From IMG/VR virus record IMGVR_UViG_3300005530_000004, positions 1 through 64,000 of that record: DNA of 64,000 bases; one strand, written 5' to 3'. Source of the stretch: a virus. Every line of letters begins with the position of its first letter. Position 1 is the stretch's first letter. Made by a program: the position numbers and the translations under genes. Positions 16,326 through 25,137 of this stretch are shown here, piece by piece. The notes beneath the pieces were generated by a model. That model searched no databases, was not told the origin of the DNA, and worked only from the letters and a program-made list of their open reading frames with translations.

Positions 16326-18228
16326 AATAGATAAGATAGAACTTCATGGAACAAGAATAGCTGTTCGTACGACAAGTAGAATAAGAGCGAAGTTAATAGA
16401 AGCATTTAAGCAACATAAGTTTGCTGACATATCCAATGATCTGTTCAATGATATATTTCTACCGTTAATGACTGCAAGTCTGCTTGCAGACTTGCGTGGA
16501 AGAAAAAGAAGTTTTCTATTCGCGGATACATCATTTAATGCAGGTAAATCAGTATTACCAGAGCTACAACTAGCATTCGGCAAAAAGGCAAAAAAGACAC
16601 TTAAGCGAGTAGTTAAATTACCTGTTAAAAAGATAATTAAGAAGGGTATTATAAATGTATCTGTTGAAAATATACCAGAAGATGTAACAAGTACTTATAA
16701 GAAGGCTAAAAAAATATACAAAGGTGGTAAGAGCTTACATAAAAAAATAAAATCCACACCCATACAAGAAGTCGGCAAAAAAGCAAAAATAAAGCCAGTA
16801 CCAGAACGTGTACCAGTAACAAAAAAGAATAAACGACAAAGATTTAAAGAAGTATTAATAGAAGAAAATGAAAGAGTTAAACAAGAAGTTAAGCAAAAGA
16901 TAAAGCATGAAAAGAAGTATATCTATGATGAAATAATTCGGCATCTTCGAGTGTTATTAAAAGATGTAGCGGTAGAAACAGTTAAAGTTGTTAATTGGGA
17001 GGAAGTATTAGATAGATTAAATAATGATGAGAGAAATGTTAAAGATATAAAGAATATTTTTAACAGAAAGCAGGTTACCCGATCTACTGATAAAATAATA
17101 ACTAAGCTAATAAATAAAGTAGAGAGAAAGATAAGAGATAAAAAAGATCGTGCAAAAGCAGAGATTAAAGAGAAGATAACTAAAGAGTCATTACGAGCAG
17201 GTAAAAAATATGCTGCTCAACCGATTAAAAAATCAATAGGTCAAAAAATATCTGAAAAGATATTTGGTCAACCTAGAAGAAGTGGTTCTCATAGACAATA
17301 TAGAAGTAGTTATTACTATATTGCCAAGACTTTACAAGAGCTAGAAAAAGGTCAACGTAGACGAAGACAATACGAAACTGCTAAGCATACATTAAGTGCA
17401 ATAGGTGGAATAGCTGATTTAATAGGTTTCTTATCTCAGTATAATATACAAGACTTATTTGTATTCTTAACTGAATTAGGTGGAGCAAAGTTTTTTCCTG
17501 AAACATATAAAATTGGTGGTGTAGTAAAAGCAGCTAATTATATAGGTGAAGTAGGAAAGACATTAGAATTTGTTACGGAAGATGATGAGTTTAATAAAGT
17601 AAAAGAATATGAAATTAAACGTGTTCTTCGTTTAATTCAAGAACTACAAACGATAAAGAAGTTATTTACTAAATATCATCCGCCAGTTTTTAATATATTA
17701 AAGAATGCAAGTCAAAAAACAAATGATAATCTTCGACAAGTAGTAAATGATCTAATATTGCAAGGAACACCGATAAAAGAGGGTAGTAAAATATTAGCTG
17801 AGGCATTTGCCGCTAATGGTTTATCTATCAAAGAACCTTTTAAAATAGAAACAATATTTAGAACGCAATCCGCTTTAGCATACTCTGCTGGAAGATGGCA
17901 AAGCGATCAACACCCTGCGATACAAGAAATATTATGGGGTTATAGATATGTAACAGTAGGGGATTCTCGTGTAAGACCAGCACATAGAATACTTGATGGT
18001 GTAACTTTACCTAAAGGCTCTGAATTTTGGCTATATTTTTGGCCACCAAATGGTTGGAATTGTAGATGTTCAGTAATAAGCTTGTTTGAAGAACCAGAAA
18101 CAGGGATAGTTTTACCACCATCAGACTGGAAAGGACTTGCAGAGATAGACAAAGATTTTACATTTAATTCTGGTGTTTTGTTTATGGAATCTTCTGCACG
18201 TTTCGCTGGTTTACAGACTCAAGTATAA
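16303..18228 (+). CDS. Minor head protein, Mu gpF/SPP1 gp7-like, with long N-terminal extension
   Basis: 641 aa. The diagnostic MuF domain is at the C-terminus (~520-605): SDQHPAIQEILWGYRYVT, GDSRVRPAHRILDGVTLP, then PPNGWNCRCSVISL, including the H and the NGWxCRC metal-binding residues. The N-terminal ~480 residues are very Lys/Arg-rich with long coiled-coil stretches (EVLIEENERVKQEVKQKIK). gpF-type proteins attach at the portal and may be injected with DNA; the large basic extension could bind DNA or act as an ejected part. Confidence 0.8.
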   Translation: MRNKQYHEIDKIELHGTRIAVRTTSRIRAKLIEAFKQHKFADISNDLFNDIFLPLMTASLLADLRGRKRSFLFADTSFNAGKSVLPELQLAFGKKAKKTLKRVVKLPVKKIIKKGIINVSVENIPEDVTSTYKKAKKIYKGGKSLHKKIKSTPIQEVGKKAKIKPVPERVPVTKKNKRQRFKEVLIEENERVKQEVKQKIKHEKKYIYDEIIRHLRVLLKDVAVETVKVVNWEEVLDRLNNDERNVKDIKNIFNRKQVTRSTDKIITKLINKVERKIRDKKDRAKAEIKEKITKESLRAGKKYAAQPIKKSIGQKISEKIFGQPRRSGSHRQYRSSYYYIAKTLQELEKGQRRRRQYETAKHTLSAIGGIADLIGFLSQYNIQDLFVFLTELGGAKFFPETYKIGGVVKAANYIGEVGKTLEFVTEDDEFNKVKEYEIKRVLRLIQELQTIKKLFTKYHPPVFNILKNASQKTNDNLRQVVNDLILQGTPIKEGSKILAEAFAANGLSIKEPFKIETIFRTQSALAYSAGRWQSDQHPAIQEILWGYRYVTVGDSRVRPAHRILDGVTLPKGSEFWLYFWPPNGWNCRCSVISLFEEPETGIVLPPSDWKGLAEIDKDFTFNSGVLFMESSARFAGLQTQV

Positions 18229-18242
18229 GGTAATATGTTAAT

Positions 18243-19523
18243 ATGTACAATCCATTAGTAAACCCTATTGTATATTGCTCTCCAAAGAGACAAGCTTTAA
18301 AATTATCTAATGGACTATATAAAATAGAGACAATTCCTGTAGGTGCATTTGTTAAAGATAATGCAAAAGCAGGCGATGAACATGAAAGGATACCATTTGA
18401 AGTAGATTTAAATACTTTAAAGCATTGGAAAAATACATTTAAAGCCATGATGTTTAATGGTATAGAAGTTCCTATGCCATTAAATCATACGGAAGACCCG
18501 GAAGCACGTCGCGCAACTGTTGTAGATTTTGAAATAGATAAAAACGAGAGAGGGGAAGATTCTTTATTCACTATCTTTAAATTTAAAGATAAAGAAGCAG
18601 AAAAGTCTTTAAAAGATACTCGGGTAAGTGTATTTGTCCCACCTAAATTTGTAGATGGAAGAGATAATGAATATATTTATCCAATCCGTCATGTTGCGTT
18701 TACAGATTATCCAGTAATTCCTGGGTTATCTAAAATGCAACCTTTAGCTATTGCTGCAAGTTACGTAGAAAGTAAATCAGAAAGTAAATCAGAAAGTAAA
18801 AACGACAAGGAGAAAAAGAAAATGCCATTCCCTCCGAAAAAGAAAGATGGTGAAGGTAATGAGGAAAAAGAATTAGAAGGAAAAGAAAAGAAAGTAGAAG
18901 GTGGAGAAGAAGAAACTGCAACAGTAACGATTGAAGATTTTCGAAATATTGCTGACAAGCTAGGATTAGAAGGCATTCCTGATAATAAACTAGTTGAAGC
19001 AATTAATCATGTTATTGATGCAATTTTAGAAGAGAGTGGAGATGATGAAGAAGATAATGAATTAGATAATGAATTAGACGAGGAAGGTAAAAAGAAAGGA
19101 ACTGGTCCAGTGGCACATAGAATTAAGCACGAAGAGGAACATTATCACGCACCTAATGGTGCAGCTAATCAGCCACCTATTGCTGCTGGATTTATTTCTT
19201 TAGGTCGAAAGCAAAGATTGACTGAAATTCAAGCTTTAGCAAAAGACGGGTATGTAACCCCCGCTACAGCTAAAAATTTAGTTGGTCAATTTTGTACTGA
19301 TGATGCTTTACAATTGGCATTTTCAAAGGATGGTGATGTTCTTGATAATTTTGACAAGACTGTTGAATTATTAAAGACTAATGGAAAAGTTGTAAGCTTA
19401 GATAAGGAAAAGTCTCAAAATGACGCTTTAGAATTAAGCTACTCAGACGTTTTTAATAATGAAACGTCTAATCCTTTAATGAAAGATGCTTCTCGTCGAG
19501 CTAAAGCTGCTGGTCAAGCTTAA
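18243..19523 (+). CDS. Capsid maturation protease fused to scaffold (Mu gpI-like)
   Basis: 426 aa. N-terminal ~170 residues resemble Mu I-type prohead proteases: MPLNHTEDPEARRATVVDF (candidate catalytic His ~82), DTRVSVFVPPKFVDG (candidate Ser ~128), and RHVAFTDYPVIPGLSKMQ, the typical end of the fold. Then an in-frame SESK microsatellite, a highly acidic/lysine-rich scaffold stretch (~185-290), and a conserved-looking C-terminus (RLTEIQALAKDGYVTPATA) that in such proteins binds the capsid protein. It would chaperone prohead assembly and cleave itself out. Upstream of decoration and major capsid genes, the usual order. Confidence 0.75.
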   Translation: MYNPLVNPIVYCSPKRQALKLSNGLYKIETIPVGAFVKDNAKAGDEHERIPFEVDLNTLKHWKNTFKAMMFNGIEVPMPLNHTEDPEARRATVVDFEIDKNERGEDSLFTIFKFKDKEAEKSLKDTRVSVFVPPKFVDGRDNEYIYPIRHVAFTDYPVIPGLSKMQPLAIAASYVESKSESKSESKNDKEKKKMPFPPKKKDGEGNEEKELEGKEKKVEGGEEETATVTIEDFRNIADKLGLEGIPDNKLVEAINHVIDAILEESGDDEEDNELDNELDEEGKKKGTGPVAHRIKHEEEHYHAPNGAANQPPIAAGFISLGRKQRLTEIQALAKDGYVTPATAKNLVGQFCTDDALQLAFSKDGDVLDNFDKTVELLKTNGKVVSLDKEKSQNDALELSYSDVFNNETSNPLMKDASRRAKAAGQA

Positions 19524-19528
19524 ATAAA

Positions 19529-19645
19529 ATGTTAAAAACAGAATATTTAAGATTGTGTATATTACTGAACAAAAAATTTGGTTGGACATTTAACGATATA
19601 AGAAAAATGTCCTTAAAGCAACTTAAAGTAATGGAGACAATGTAA
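19529..19645 (+). CDS. Tiny ORF, 38 aa, with tail-chaperone-like GWTF motif
   Basis: ATG 19529 to TAA 19645 between protease/scaffold and decoration genes. KKFGWTFNDIRKMSLKQLK resembles LYGWTFDVIANMTEEQQ, the product of the -1 frameshift extension of the tail chaperone at 26.6 kb. So a real micro-protein related to that domain is plausible, although the ribosome site is weak (start inside TAAATAAAATG). Confidence 0.5.
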   Translation: MLKTEYLRLCILLNKKFGWTFNDIRKMSLKQLKVMETM

Positions 19646-19648
19646 AAC

Positions 19649-20095
19649 ATGACTGCTACTTATCCAATTCAAAATCAGCCGCGTCGTTTAGGTGATCTTT
19701 TAATCTTTGAACTTCACCCTGGTTATCAGCGTGTAAGTGCTGTAGTTAAAAATGGGAGTGGTTCTGCTGTAGATATTACTGATCCTGTTGGTTATCCAGT
19801 TAAAACTGATGGCGCCGGTGGATATGCTTTAGCTTTTGCTGGTGACGAAGCTGGAGTATTAGGATTATTACTTTGGATGCACGAATTATCTATTGCGGCC
19901 GGAGTTGCTACAACTTATCAAGTACCAATTCTTGTTCGTGGCCCGGCAATTTTAGATTATACTGGTGGAATTCCCGCACTTGATGCTGCTGGTGCAGCAT
20001 TTACTATTTCTACAATATTAACTACTTTGAAAGCATTAAGTCCTCCGATGGTCCCGCTTGCTGAACCGACGATTTCTGTTACTCAAACTAGCTAA
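19649..20095 (+). CDS. Head decoration protein (lambda gpD-like position)
   Basis: 148 aa, Gly/Ala-rich beta protein (SVQR-type core: ELHPGYQRVSAVVKNGSGSA, YALAFAGDEAGVLGLLLWM, TYQVPILVRGPAIL). Length and position between the scaffold and a gpE-type major capsid protein match head decoration or stabilisation proteins. No precise family claim. Confidence 0.65.
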   Translation: MTATYPIQNQPRRLGDLLIFELHPGYQRVSAVVKNGSGSAVDITDPVGYPVKTDGAGGYALAFAGDEAGVLGLLLWMHELSIAAGVATTYQVPILVRGPAILDYTGGIPALDAAGAAFTISTILTTLKALSPPMVPLAEPTISVTQTS

Positions 20096-20157
20096 TAATT
20101 CAATTTAACAACAATTTAAATTCAAATTAGAAGGAAAGATTAGGAGACAATTTAATT

Positions 20158-21600
20158 ATGGGTGCCATTCTTGACATTTTTCGTAAGGACGCTTTTAATG
20201 TAGTTAATTTAACTGCTGCAATAAATAAGCTTCCTTATAAACCAACTAGAATTACCGACATGGGTTTATTCCAAGAAAAAGGAATAAACACTACTATGGC
20301 GGCTGTTGAAGAACGAGATGGAAAGTTAGGGCTATTAACTTCTCGCGCTCGTGGCGTAATGACAGAAATTAATACCATTGGTTTGCGAAAAGTTCGTGCG
20401 TTCCAAGTTCCTCATATTCCCATCAATGAATCTGTGCTTGCAGATCAAGTGCAAAATTTACGCGCATTTGGTTCTGCAAATCAAATGGAAACAGTTGCTA
20501 CTGCAATTAATGAACGATTGCAAAGCATGAAAGATTGGATTGACACGACAAAAGAATATTATCGTGTTAGTTCTCTGCAAGGCAATTTGTTGGATGGGGA
20601 TACTACTACTGTTCTTTTTAATTGGTTCAGTGAATTTGGACTTACTCAAACCAGTTATAATGTAGATTTTACTTCGTTTAATTCTTTTACTGCACCTGGA
20701 GCATTAACTGCTGCCGATGGTGGTGGTAGCGGCTTATTATCTGCTGGTGCATATACTTATAAAGTAACTTTTGTTACTAGTGCTGGTGAAACTCAAGCTA
20801 GTGTTGCAAGTAACTCTATTACTTTAGCAGCTTCTCACAAAATGACTTTAACGGCAATTCCTGTTGGTCCCGCAGGGACTTTATATAGGAATCTTTATCG
20901 TACTACTGCTGGTGGTTCTAGCTATTTATTCTTGACACAAATTTCAGATAATACTACTGTTGGTTATACTGATAATATTGCGGATGCAAGTTTGGGTAGC
21001 AATGTTGCACCGACTGTTACTAATATTCCTAGCGCTCGTGATCCATATACTTCTGTAATGGACATGAAAAAGGATGTAGCAACGAAAATTATTCGAGCAA
21101 TCGAAGATGCTTTGGGCGTTACAATGTATCGTAGCATTCGAGTTCTTTGTGGAAATGCTTTCTGGGATAATTTTATTAATCATCCAACCGTTATTCATTC
21201 TTATGAACGATGGTTGCAAGCTGGTGATACTGGAACTGGTGGAAGCTTTTTCCGAAATCAACAGCGTCAACAATTAAATCGTCAGGGAGATTCTGTTGCT
21301 CCTGGTGGTTTTGAATTTGCTGGAATGTATTGGGAAAATTATCGTGGCCATATTGGAACAAATTTCTTTGTTCCTGATAAGGGTGCAATTGCATTTCCTG
21401 AAGGCTGTCCAGATTTATTTATTGAACATATTGCTCCTGCACCGTTTATTGAAACGGTCAATACTATTGGTTTACCGTATTATGCAAAACAAGAACTTAT
21501 GCGATTTGGTTTAGGTATTGAATTGCACGCAGAGGCTAATCCTTTGCCTATGTGTACTCGCCCCGGTGCTTTAATTAAATTAACTCAAACTGCACCGTAA
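20158..21600 (+). CDS. Major capsid protein, lambda gpE-like, with inserted Ig/Fn3-like domain
   Basis: 480 aa, longer than the usual ~340. The N-terminal half has gpE-like features: RITDMGLFQEKGINTTMAAVE, RKVRAFQVPHIPINESVLAD, NERLQSMKDWID. The C-terminal part includes VLCGNAFWDNFINHPTV, GTNFFVPDKGAIAFPEG and YAKQELMRFGLGIELHAEA, also gpE-like. Between them, ~175-285 is a Gly/Thr/Ser-rich insertion (SAGAYTYKVTFVTSAGET, LYRNLYRTTAGGSSY, TVGYTDNIADASLG) that reads as an Ig/Fn3-type module, likely exposed on the capsid. Strong ribosome site (TTAGGAGACA). Confidence 0.9.
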   Translation: MGAILDIFRKDAFNVVNLTAAINKLPYKPTRITDMGLFQEKGINTTMAAVEERDGKLGLLTSRARGVMTEINTIGLRKVRAFQVPHIPINESVLADQVQNLRAFGSANQMETVATAINERLQSMKDWIDTTKEYYRVSSLQGNLLDGDTTTVLFNWFSEFGLTQTSYNVDFTSFNSFTAPGALTAADGGGSGLLSAGAYTYKVTFVTSAGETQASVASNSITLAASHKMTLTAIPVGPAGTLYRNLYRTTAGGSSYLFLTQISDNTTVGYTDNIADASLGSNVAPTVTNIPSARDPYTSVMDMKKDVATKIIRAIEDALGVTMYRSIRVLCGNAFWDNFINHPTVIHSYERWLQAGDTGTGGSFFRNQQRQQLNRQGDSVAPGGFEFAGMYWENYRGHIGTNFFVPDKGAIAFPEGCPDLFIEHIAPAPFIETVNTIGLPYYAKQELMRFGLGIELHAEANPLPMCTRPGALIKLTQTAP

Positions 21601-21658
21601 TATTTATCTAAGGTTTATTTTGACGGAATGTTTATAAGCAGGCGAGGCGATGGGTCGG

Positions 21659-21720
21659 ATATGCGGGTATATTAATATAAATTAGTTGGGTCCGATTTAT
21701 ATTAATCCCTGCCCGCATAT
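21659..21720 (+). terminator. Large imperfect hairpin downstream of major capsid gene
   Basis: ATATGCGGG (21659-21667) pairs with CCCGCATAT (21712-21720), and ATTAATATAAAT (21671-21682) with ATTTATATTAAT (21695-21706), with a small asymmetric bulge and a 12-nt loop. A short T-rich run follows. It lies between the capsid gene and the HPRD-tagged genes and could be a partial terminator or an mRNA 3'-end stabiliser that gives capsid mRNA its excess. Confidence 0.6.
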
Positions 21721-21745
21721 TCTTTTATATAAAGAAAAACTAAAA

Positions 21746-22354
21746 ATGCCAAATAAGACTCCTGAGTTTGAATTAAAATTATCAGAAGCATTGCATTTTG
21801 ATAATAAAGATAAAATGCGAAGAACAATAGTAAAATCTATAAATAACATACGAACAAAAAATGGACTGGCTGAATTATCTCTATCATTTTTTGAAGAAAG
21901 CAAGCATCCTAGAGATCATGGAAAATTTGCTTCAAAAGGTGGAAGTGGCGGTAGTGGAAGTGAAGAAAATAATGGTGATGAGGCAACATTTAAAGGTGAA
22001 AGTTATAATCGTAAAGAAGTACGTAATAAAATAAAAGAAGGTGATGCTAAAGAAAGATTAAGTAAAATTTTAACAGGGGCTAAGTGGGCTGGAATAATTG
22101 GTGGTGGCGCTGCTGCTGTTGCTACTGGACACCCAATTATTGCTGCCGCTTTATTTGGATATGGAGCAACTAAAATTGCTTCTAAAATGGCTGCTGCTGC
22201 AACTTATGCAACTGCAAAATATGGTACTAAAACTGTAATAGGTGCTAATATTGCTGCCACAAAAATAACGACTGCGCCTAGTAGATTTATTTTAAGAAAA
22301 GCTGGACAAGGTATATCTGGTATTGTAGATGCAGTTAGTTCTGAATTTAAATAA
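21746..22354 (+). CDS. HPRD-tagged Gly/Ala-rich membrane-active protein
   Basis: 202 aa from ATG 21746 (an upstream in-frame start would lie in the hairpin). Residues ~44-64 carry the tag LSLSFFEESKHPRDHGKF, followed by a Gly/Ser linker. The second half has Gly/Ala-rich hydrophobic stretches (WAGIIGGGAAAVATGHPII, AAALFGYGATKIASKM) that could insert in membranes. The same tag opens two other nearby proteins. Position after the capsid gene suggests an internal virion protein ejected with DNA; this is inference. Confidence 0.6.
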   Translation: MPNKTPEFELKLSEALHFDNKDKMRRTIVKSINNIRTKNGLAELSLSFFEESKHPRDHGKFASKGGSGGSGSEENNGDEATFKGESYNRKEVRNKIKEGDAKERLSKILTGAKWAGIIGGGAAAVATGHPIIAAALFGYGATKIASKMAAAATYATAKYGTKTVIGANIAATKITTAPSRFILRKAGQGISGIVDAVSSEFK

Positions 22355-22364
22355 GGATATAACA

Positions 22365-23603
22365 ATGATAGATAAACGAATATTGTCCAGAAAAAGATTA
22401 ACAGAGATATCTTTATCATTTAATAATGATATATCTATCCTTGCTGCTTTTGAAGAAAGTAAACATCCTAGAGATCATGGAAAATTCACATTTAAAAATG
22501 GTGGAAAATCCAGTGGTTCTGGCGGTTCTGGAAGCGTTATAAGTTCTGGAAAAAGTAAAAAGAAAAGAAGTGTCAGAGAAGTTTCTCAACAAGTTTCTCA
22601 ACAAGTTTCTCAACCTGTCCAGCAACCCAAACAGCAACCTAAGCAACAACAATCTAAGCACGAATTTAAGGAGTGGGAAAGCCAAATTCGTGCGGTTAGA
22701 AATGAAACAATAGCTCAGCAAGCTAGAGAAGGTGAATATCAACCCGAACATGCTGCAAAATCTTCTTTTGCAGAACATGCTGCAAAAGAAGCTGGAATAA
22801 TTTATGGTTTAGGTGCAATAAAAAATGTAGGTAAAAAATTCTTTGGTGGAGCTAATAAGACTAAAGAAATAGTTACTGCGGAAATTGTTCCAGAATCTGC
22901 TGAAACAAGAAAAAAGGCTGTTGCTGCTGCAAAAGCTGCTGCTGGACCTAAATTAAAAAAAGCAAGGAAGCTTACTAATGCTACAGCTAGAAGTGCAGGA
23001 ATTAAAAATGCTCAAAAAGCTGCTAATGCTGCATATAAAGCTACAATTAAAGATTTAGCAGGAAAAGTTGGTGCATCTGCTACAGTAGAAGAAGGTGCTA
23101 CATTAGCTTCAAAAGCTGTTGGTGGTAGTAGATTAAAAAAGGCTGCTAGTGCAATATTTGGAATTGGAACATTAATTCCAAGATTAAGTGTTCCTCATTT
23201 AGCTATAGCTACAGCTGTTGCTGCTGCTGGATATTATGGATATAAAAAATATCAACAAAAGCAACGACAGCATGAAATAATGCAACATGAACGAGAATTA
23301 ATGAAGGAAGAATCTGAGTCAGCATATAATTCTGATGATGATAGACAATTTAATAAAGAAGTTAGAGAGAAAACAGCTAGAGAAGTTGCTAGACAAGCAA
23401 GTGTTTATGCCGCCAAGCAATATTCTCAGCAACAAGTTAGTTATCAAAAACAAGCTATTGATGAAGAATTAAGTACAGGAAGAGTTCAAAGAAAAATGCG
23501 TAGATCGGCACGTATTACTGCTTATGCTGCTGCTAAAGAATACGCAAGACAAGAACGTACTCAAGCATATAAAACTAGAGAGTCAGATAGTTTTCTATAC
23601 TAA
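22365..23603 (+). CDS. HPRD-tagged Lys/Ala-rich protein, putative internal/ejection protein
   Basis: 412 aa from ATG 22365 with AAGGAT ribosome site. Starts ...LTEISLSF..., then AAFEESKHPRDHGKFTFKNG (~28-47), a Ser/Gly linker, an in-frame VSQQ repeat and a Gln/Pro linker (~75-105), a long Ala/Lys helical region, one likely membrane helix (LAIATAVAAAGYYGY, near 287-301), and a highly charged Gln/Arg-rich C-terminal helix. Domain layout resembles phage ejection (pilot) proteins that line a trans-envelope channel. No family recognised. Confidence 0.6.
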   Translation: MIDKRILSRKRLTEISLSFNNDISILAAFEESKHPRDHGKFTFKNGGKSSGSGGSGSVISSGKSKKKRSVREVSQQVSQQVSQPVQQPKQQPKQQQSKHEFKEWESQIRAVRNETIAQQAREGEYQPEHAAKSSFAEHAAKEAGIIYGLGAIKNVGKKFFGGANKTKEIVTAEIVPESAETRKKAVAAAKAAAGPKLKKARKLTNATARSAGIKNAQKAANAAYKATIKDLAGKVGASATVEEGATLASKAVGGSRLKKAASAIFGIGTLIPRLSVPHLAIATAVAAAGYYGYKKYQQKQRQHEIMQHERELMKEESESAYNSDDDRQFNKEVREKTAREVARQASVYAAKQYSQQQVSYQKQAIDEELSTGRVQRKMRRSARITAYAAAKEYARQERTQAYKTRESDSFLY

Positions 23604-23606
23604 TAT

Positions 23607-24158
23607 ATGATAACAGTCACAGTAAAAATAGACCTTAAAAAACTTAAAAAATTTCAAGGTCTATTAAAAAGAGATTTAAGAGCTGGTGGACAAACTTCTG
23701 GTGGTTCACCAATTAATAATGCTTTTAAGCAATGGGGTGTTCGTGTAAGAAGTTATTTACAACAAAGATTTGTATTATATTCTCGTGGTGGTGGAGATTG
23801 GGCACCATTAAAACCATCTACAATTAGAGCTAGAAGAGGTTCCAAAAAAGGTAAACGTAACTCAGTAGCAATATTAAGAGATACTGGAACTTTATATAAT
23901 GCACTTTCACCAGAATTTACTGGAAAACCTGGTGCGATAGAAGAAAAAATACCTTATGGAGTAAGAATAGGGTATGGTGGTCCAGGAAGATACACTAATA
24001 AATATGGTGGAGTAGCTACCATTGCAGATATTGCTAGTTTTCATCAAGTGGGTGCTGGGTATTTACCAAAACGTGAAATTATTGTATTACCAGACGATCA
24101 TACTTTAGAGTTAATGTCAGAGGATATGTTAAGAGCTTTAGATAAGATGAATAGATAA
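23607..24158 (+). CDS. Virion morphogenesis/tail-completion protein (Mu gpG-like)
   Basis: 183 aa. The pattern WAPLKPSTIRARRG, AILRDTGTLYNAL, VRIGYGG, and FHQVGAGYLPKREIIVLP matches Phage_tail_S/Mu gpG-type morphogenesis proteins (W-x-P-L...T...R..., LR-x-T-G, then H-Q-x-G...P-x-R). It acts in neck or tail completion. Stop overlaps the next ATG. Confidence 0.75.
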   Translation: MITVTVKIDLKKLKKFQGLLKRDLRAGGQTSGGSPINNAFKQWGVRVRSYLQQRFVLYSRGGGDWAPLKPSTIRARRGSKKGKRNSVAILRDTGTLYNALSPEFTGKPGAIEEKIPYGVRIGYGGPGRYTNKYGGVATIADIASFHQVGAGYLPKREIIVLPDDHTLELMSEDMLRALDKMNR

Positions 24159-24715
24159 TGCCACCTACTCCTGCAAATAACGACGGCTTTATTGTAAATC
24201 CATTTACTTTGGTATTTGATGCTCTTTGGAGCATATTAGAAAATTCTCCACAATTTACGGCTGATGTAAAAGCCGGTAATAGAATACATTTAAATAGGAC
24301 TAATGATCCTAATGCTTTAAAACCAGAAATACAAGATAGTGATCTTCCAGAAGTAATATTAACATCTGCTGGTTCAGGAACAATAGGATTATTTGTAACA
24401 TCATCTACAAGTAAAATAATAAAACGATATCAGTTTTTAATTTCTACTGGAGATCAGAGAGTTCAGAATTACTTAAATCAGGTTCAGTTCGACATATTTG
24501 CAGCATTCACTGGTTGGCAAGATTTATTGGGGCAATTAATTTGGCCAGTAAATTCCGGTAGAAATTTTGTAAAGCGTGGAGATTTAGTAGATTGTGAAGA
24601 GGGCTTATCTAATTCTGAAAGAAATCGTGGAATAGTTGGCTGGTCATCAATTTGGTCCGCAGAAGTCGAAATGCACTTTGCAACAAGTGATTTAAAGGCA
24701 TATCGTGGTTATTAA
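24158..24715 (+). CDS. Putative tail terminator/neck protein
   Basis: 185 aa; overlaps the gpG-like stop by one base. FTLVFDALWSILENSPQF, EVILTSAGS, IKRYQFLISTGDQRV and WSAEVEMHFATSDLKAYRGY fit tail terminator (gpU/Mu gp37-type) proteins: an amphipathic helix, then beta-strands measuring 'rms' of one ring. Position, just before the tail tube, supports it. Confidence 0.6.
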   Translation: MPPTPANNDGFIVNPFTLVFDALWSILENSPQFTADVKAGNRIHLNRTNDPNALKPEIQDSDLPEVILTSAGSGTIGLFVTSSTSKIIKRYQFLISTGDQRVQNYLNQVQFDIFAAFTGWQDLLGQLIWPVNSGRNFVKRGDLVDCEEGLSNSERNRGIVGWSSIWSAEVEMHFATSDLKAYRGY

Positions 24716-24719
24716 ATAT

Positions 24720-25115
24720 ATGGATATACCTCTATTTGAACATGAAATTTCTTTGGTCTTATCATTTGATGAAAACAAACACCCAAGAGATAAAGAAGGT
24801 AAGTTTAAGACATATTATCACGGATCACCTAATCCAAATATTGAAGTATTAAAAGCTGGTAGCTATGTAACTAAGCATTTATATATTGCTAAGATAATGG
24901 GTATACATAATAAAAGAAACAAAAAAGTTTGGAATGATAAAGATTTAACGAAGCCATATAAATTTGGTAGTAAAATAAAATTTAAAAGTAAAAATAAATT
25001 TTCTGGTAAGCCAATTATTTATAAATTAGAAGTTAAAGATGAAGATATTGATTTTTTAAACAATCCTTTTGAGCATACAATTAAAGTACCAATTAAAGTT
25101 ATTAAATTAATCTAA
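24720..25115 (+). CDS. HPRD-tagged ADP-ribosyltransferase-like protein
   Basis: 131 aa from ATG 24720 (a GTG at 24705 is possible). EHEISLVLSFDENKHPRDK then EGKFKT is the same N-terminal tag as in the proteins at 21746 and 22365. Immediately after it comes YYHGSPNPNIEVLKAGSYVT, then LYIAKIMG. H-in-'YHGS' followed by a 'S-Y-V-T...A' segment resembles the first two motifs of the ART/PARP fold; FEHTIKVP near the C-terminus might supply the third. If so, an NAD-using toxin-like effector delivered with the virion (compare T4 Alt, known to be packaged). Lodged between tail terminator and tail tube. Confidence 0.5.
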   Translation: MDIPLFEHEISLVLSFDENKHPRDKEGKFKTYYHGSPNPNIEVLKAGSYVTKHLYIAKIMGIHNKRNKKVWNDKDLTKPYKFGSKIKFKSKNKFSGKPIIYKLEVKDEDIDFLNNPFEHTIKVPIKVIKLI

Positions 25116-25137
25116 GGTAATAGGAGATTGAAAATCT

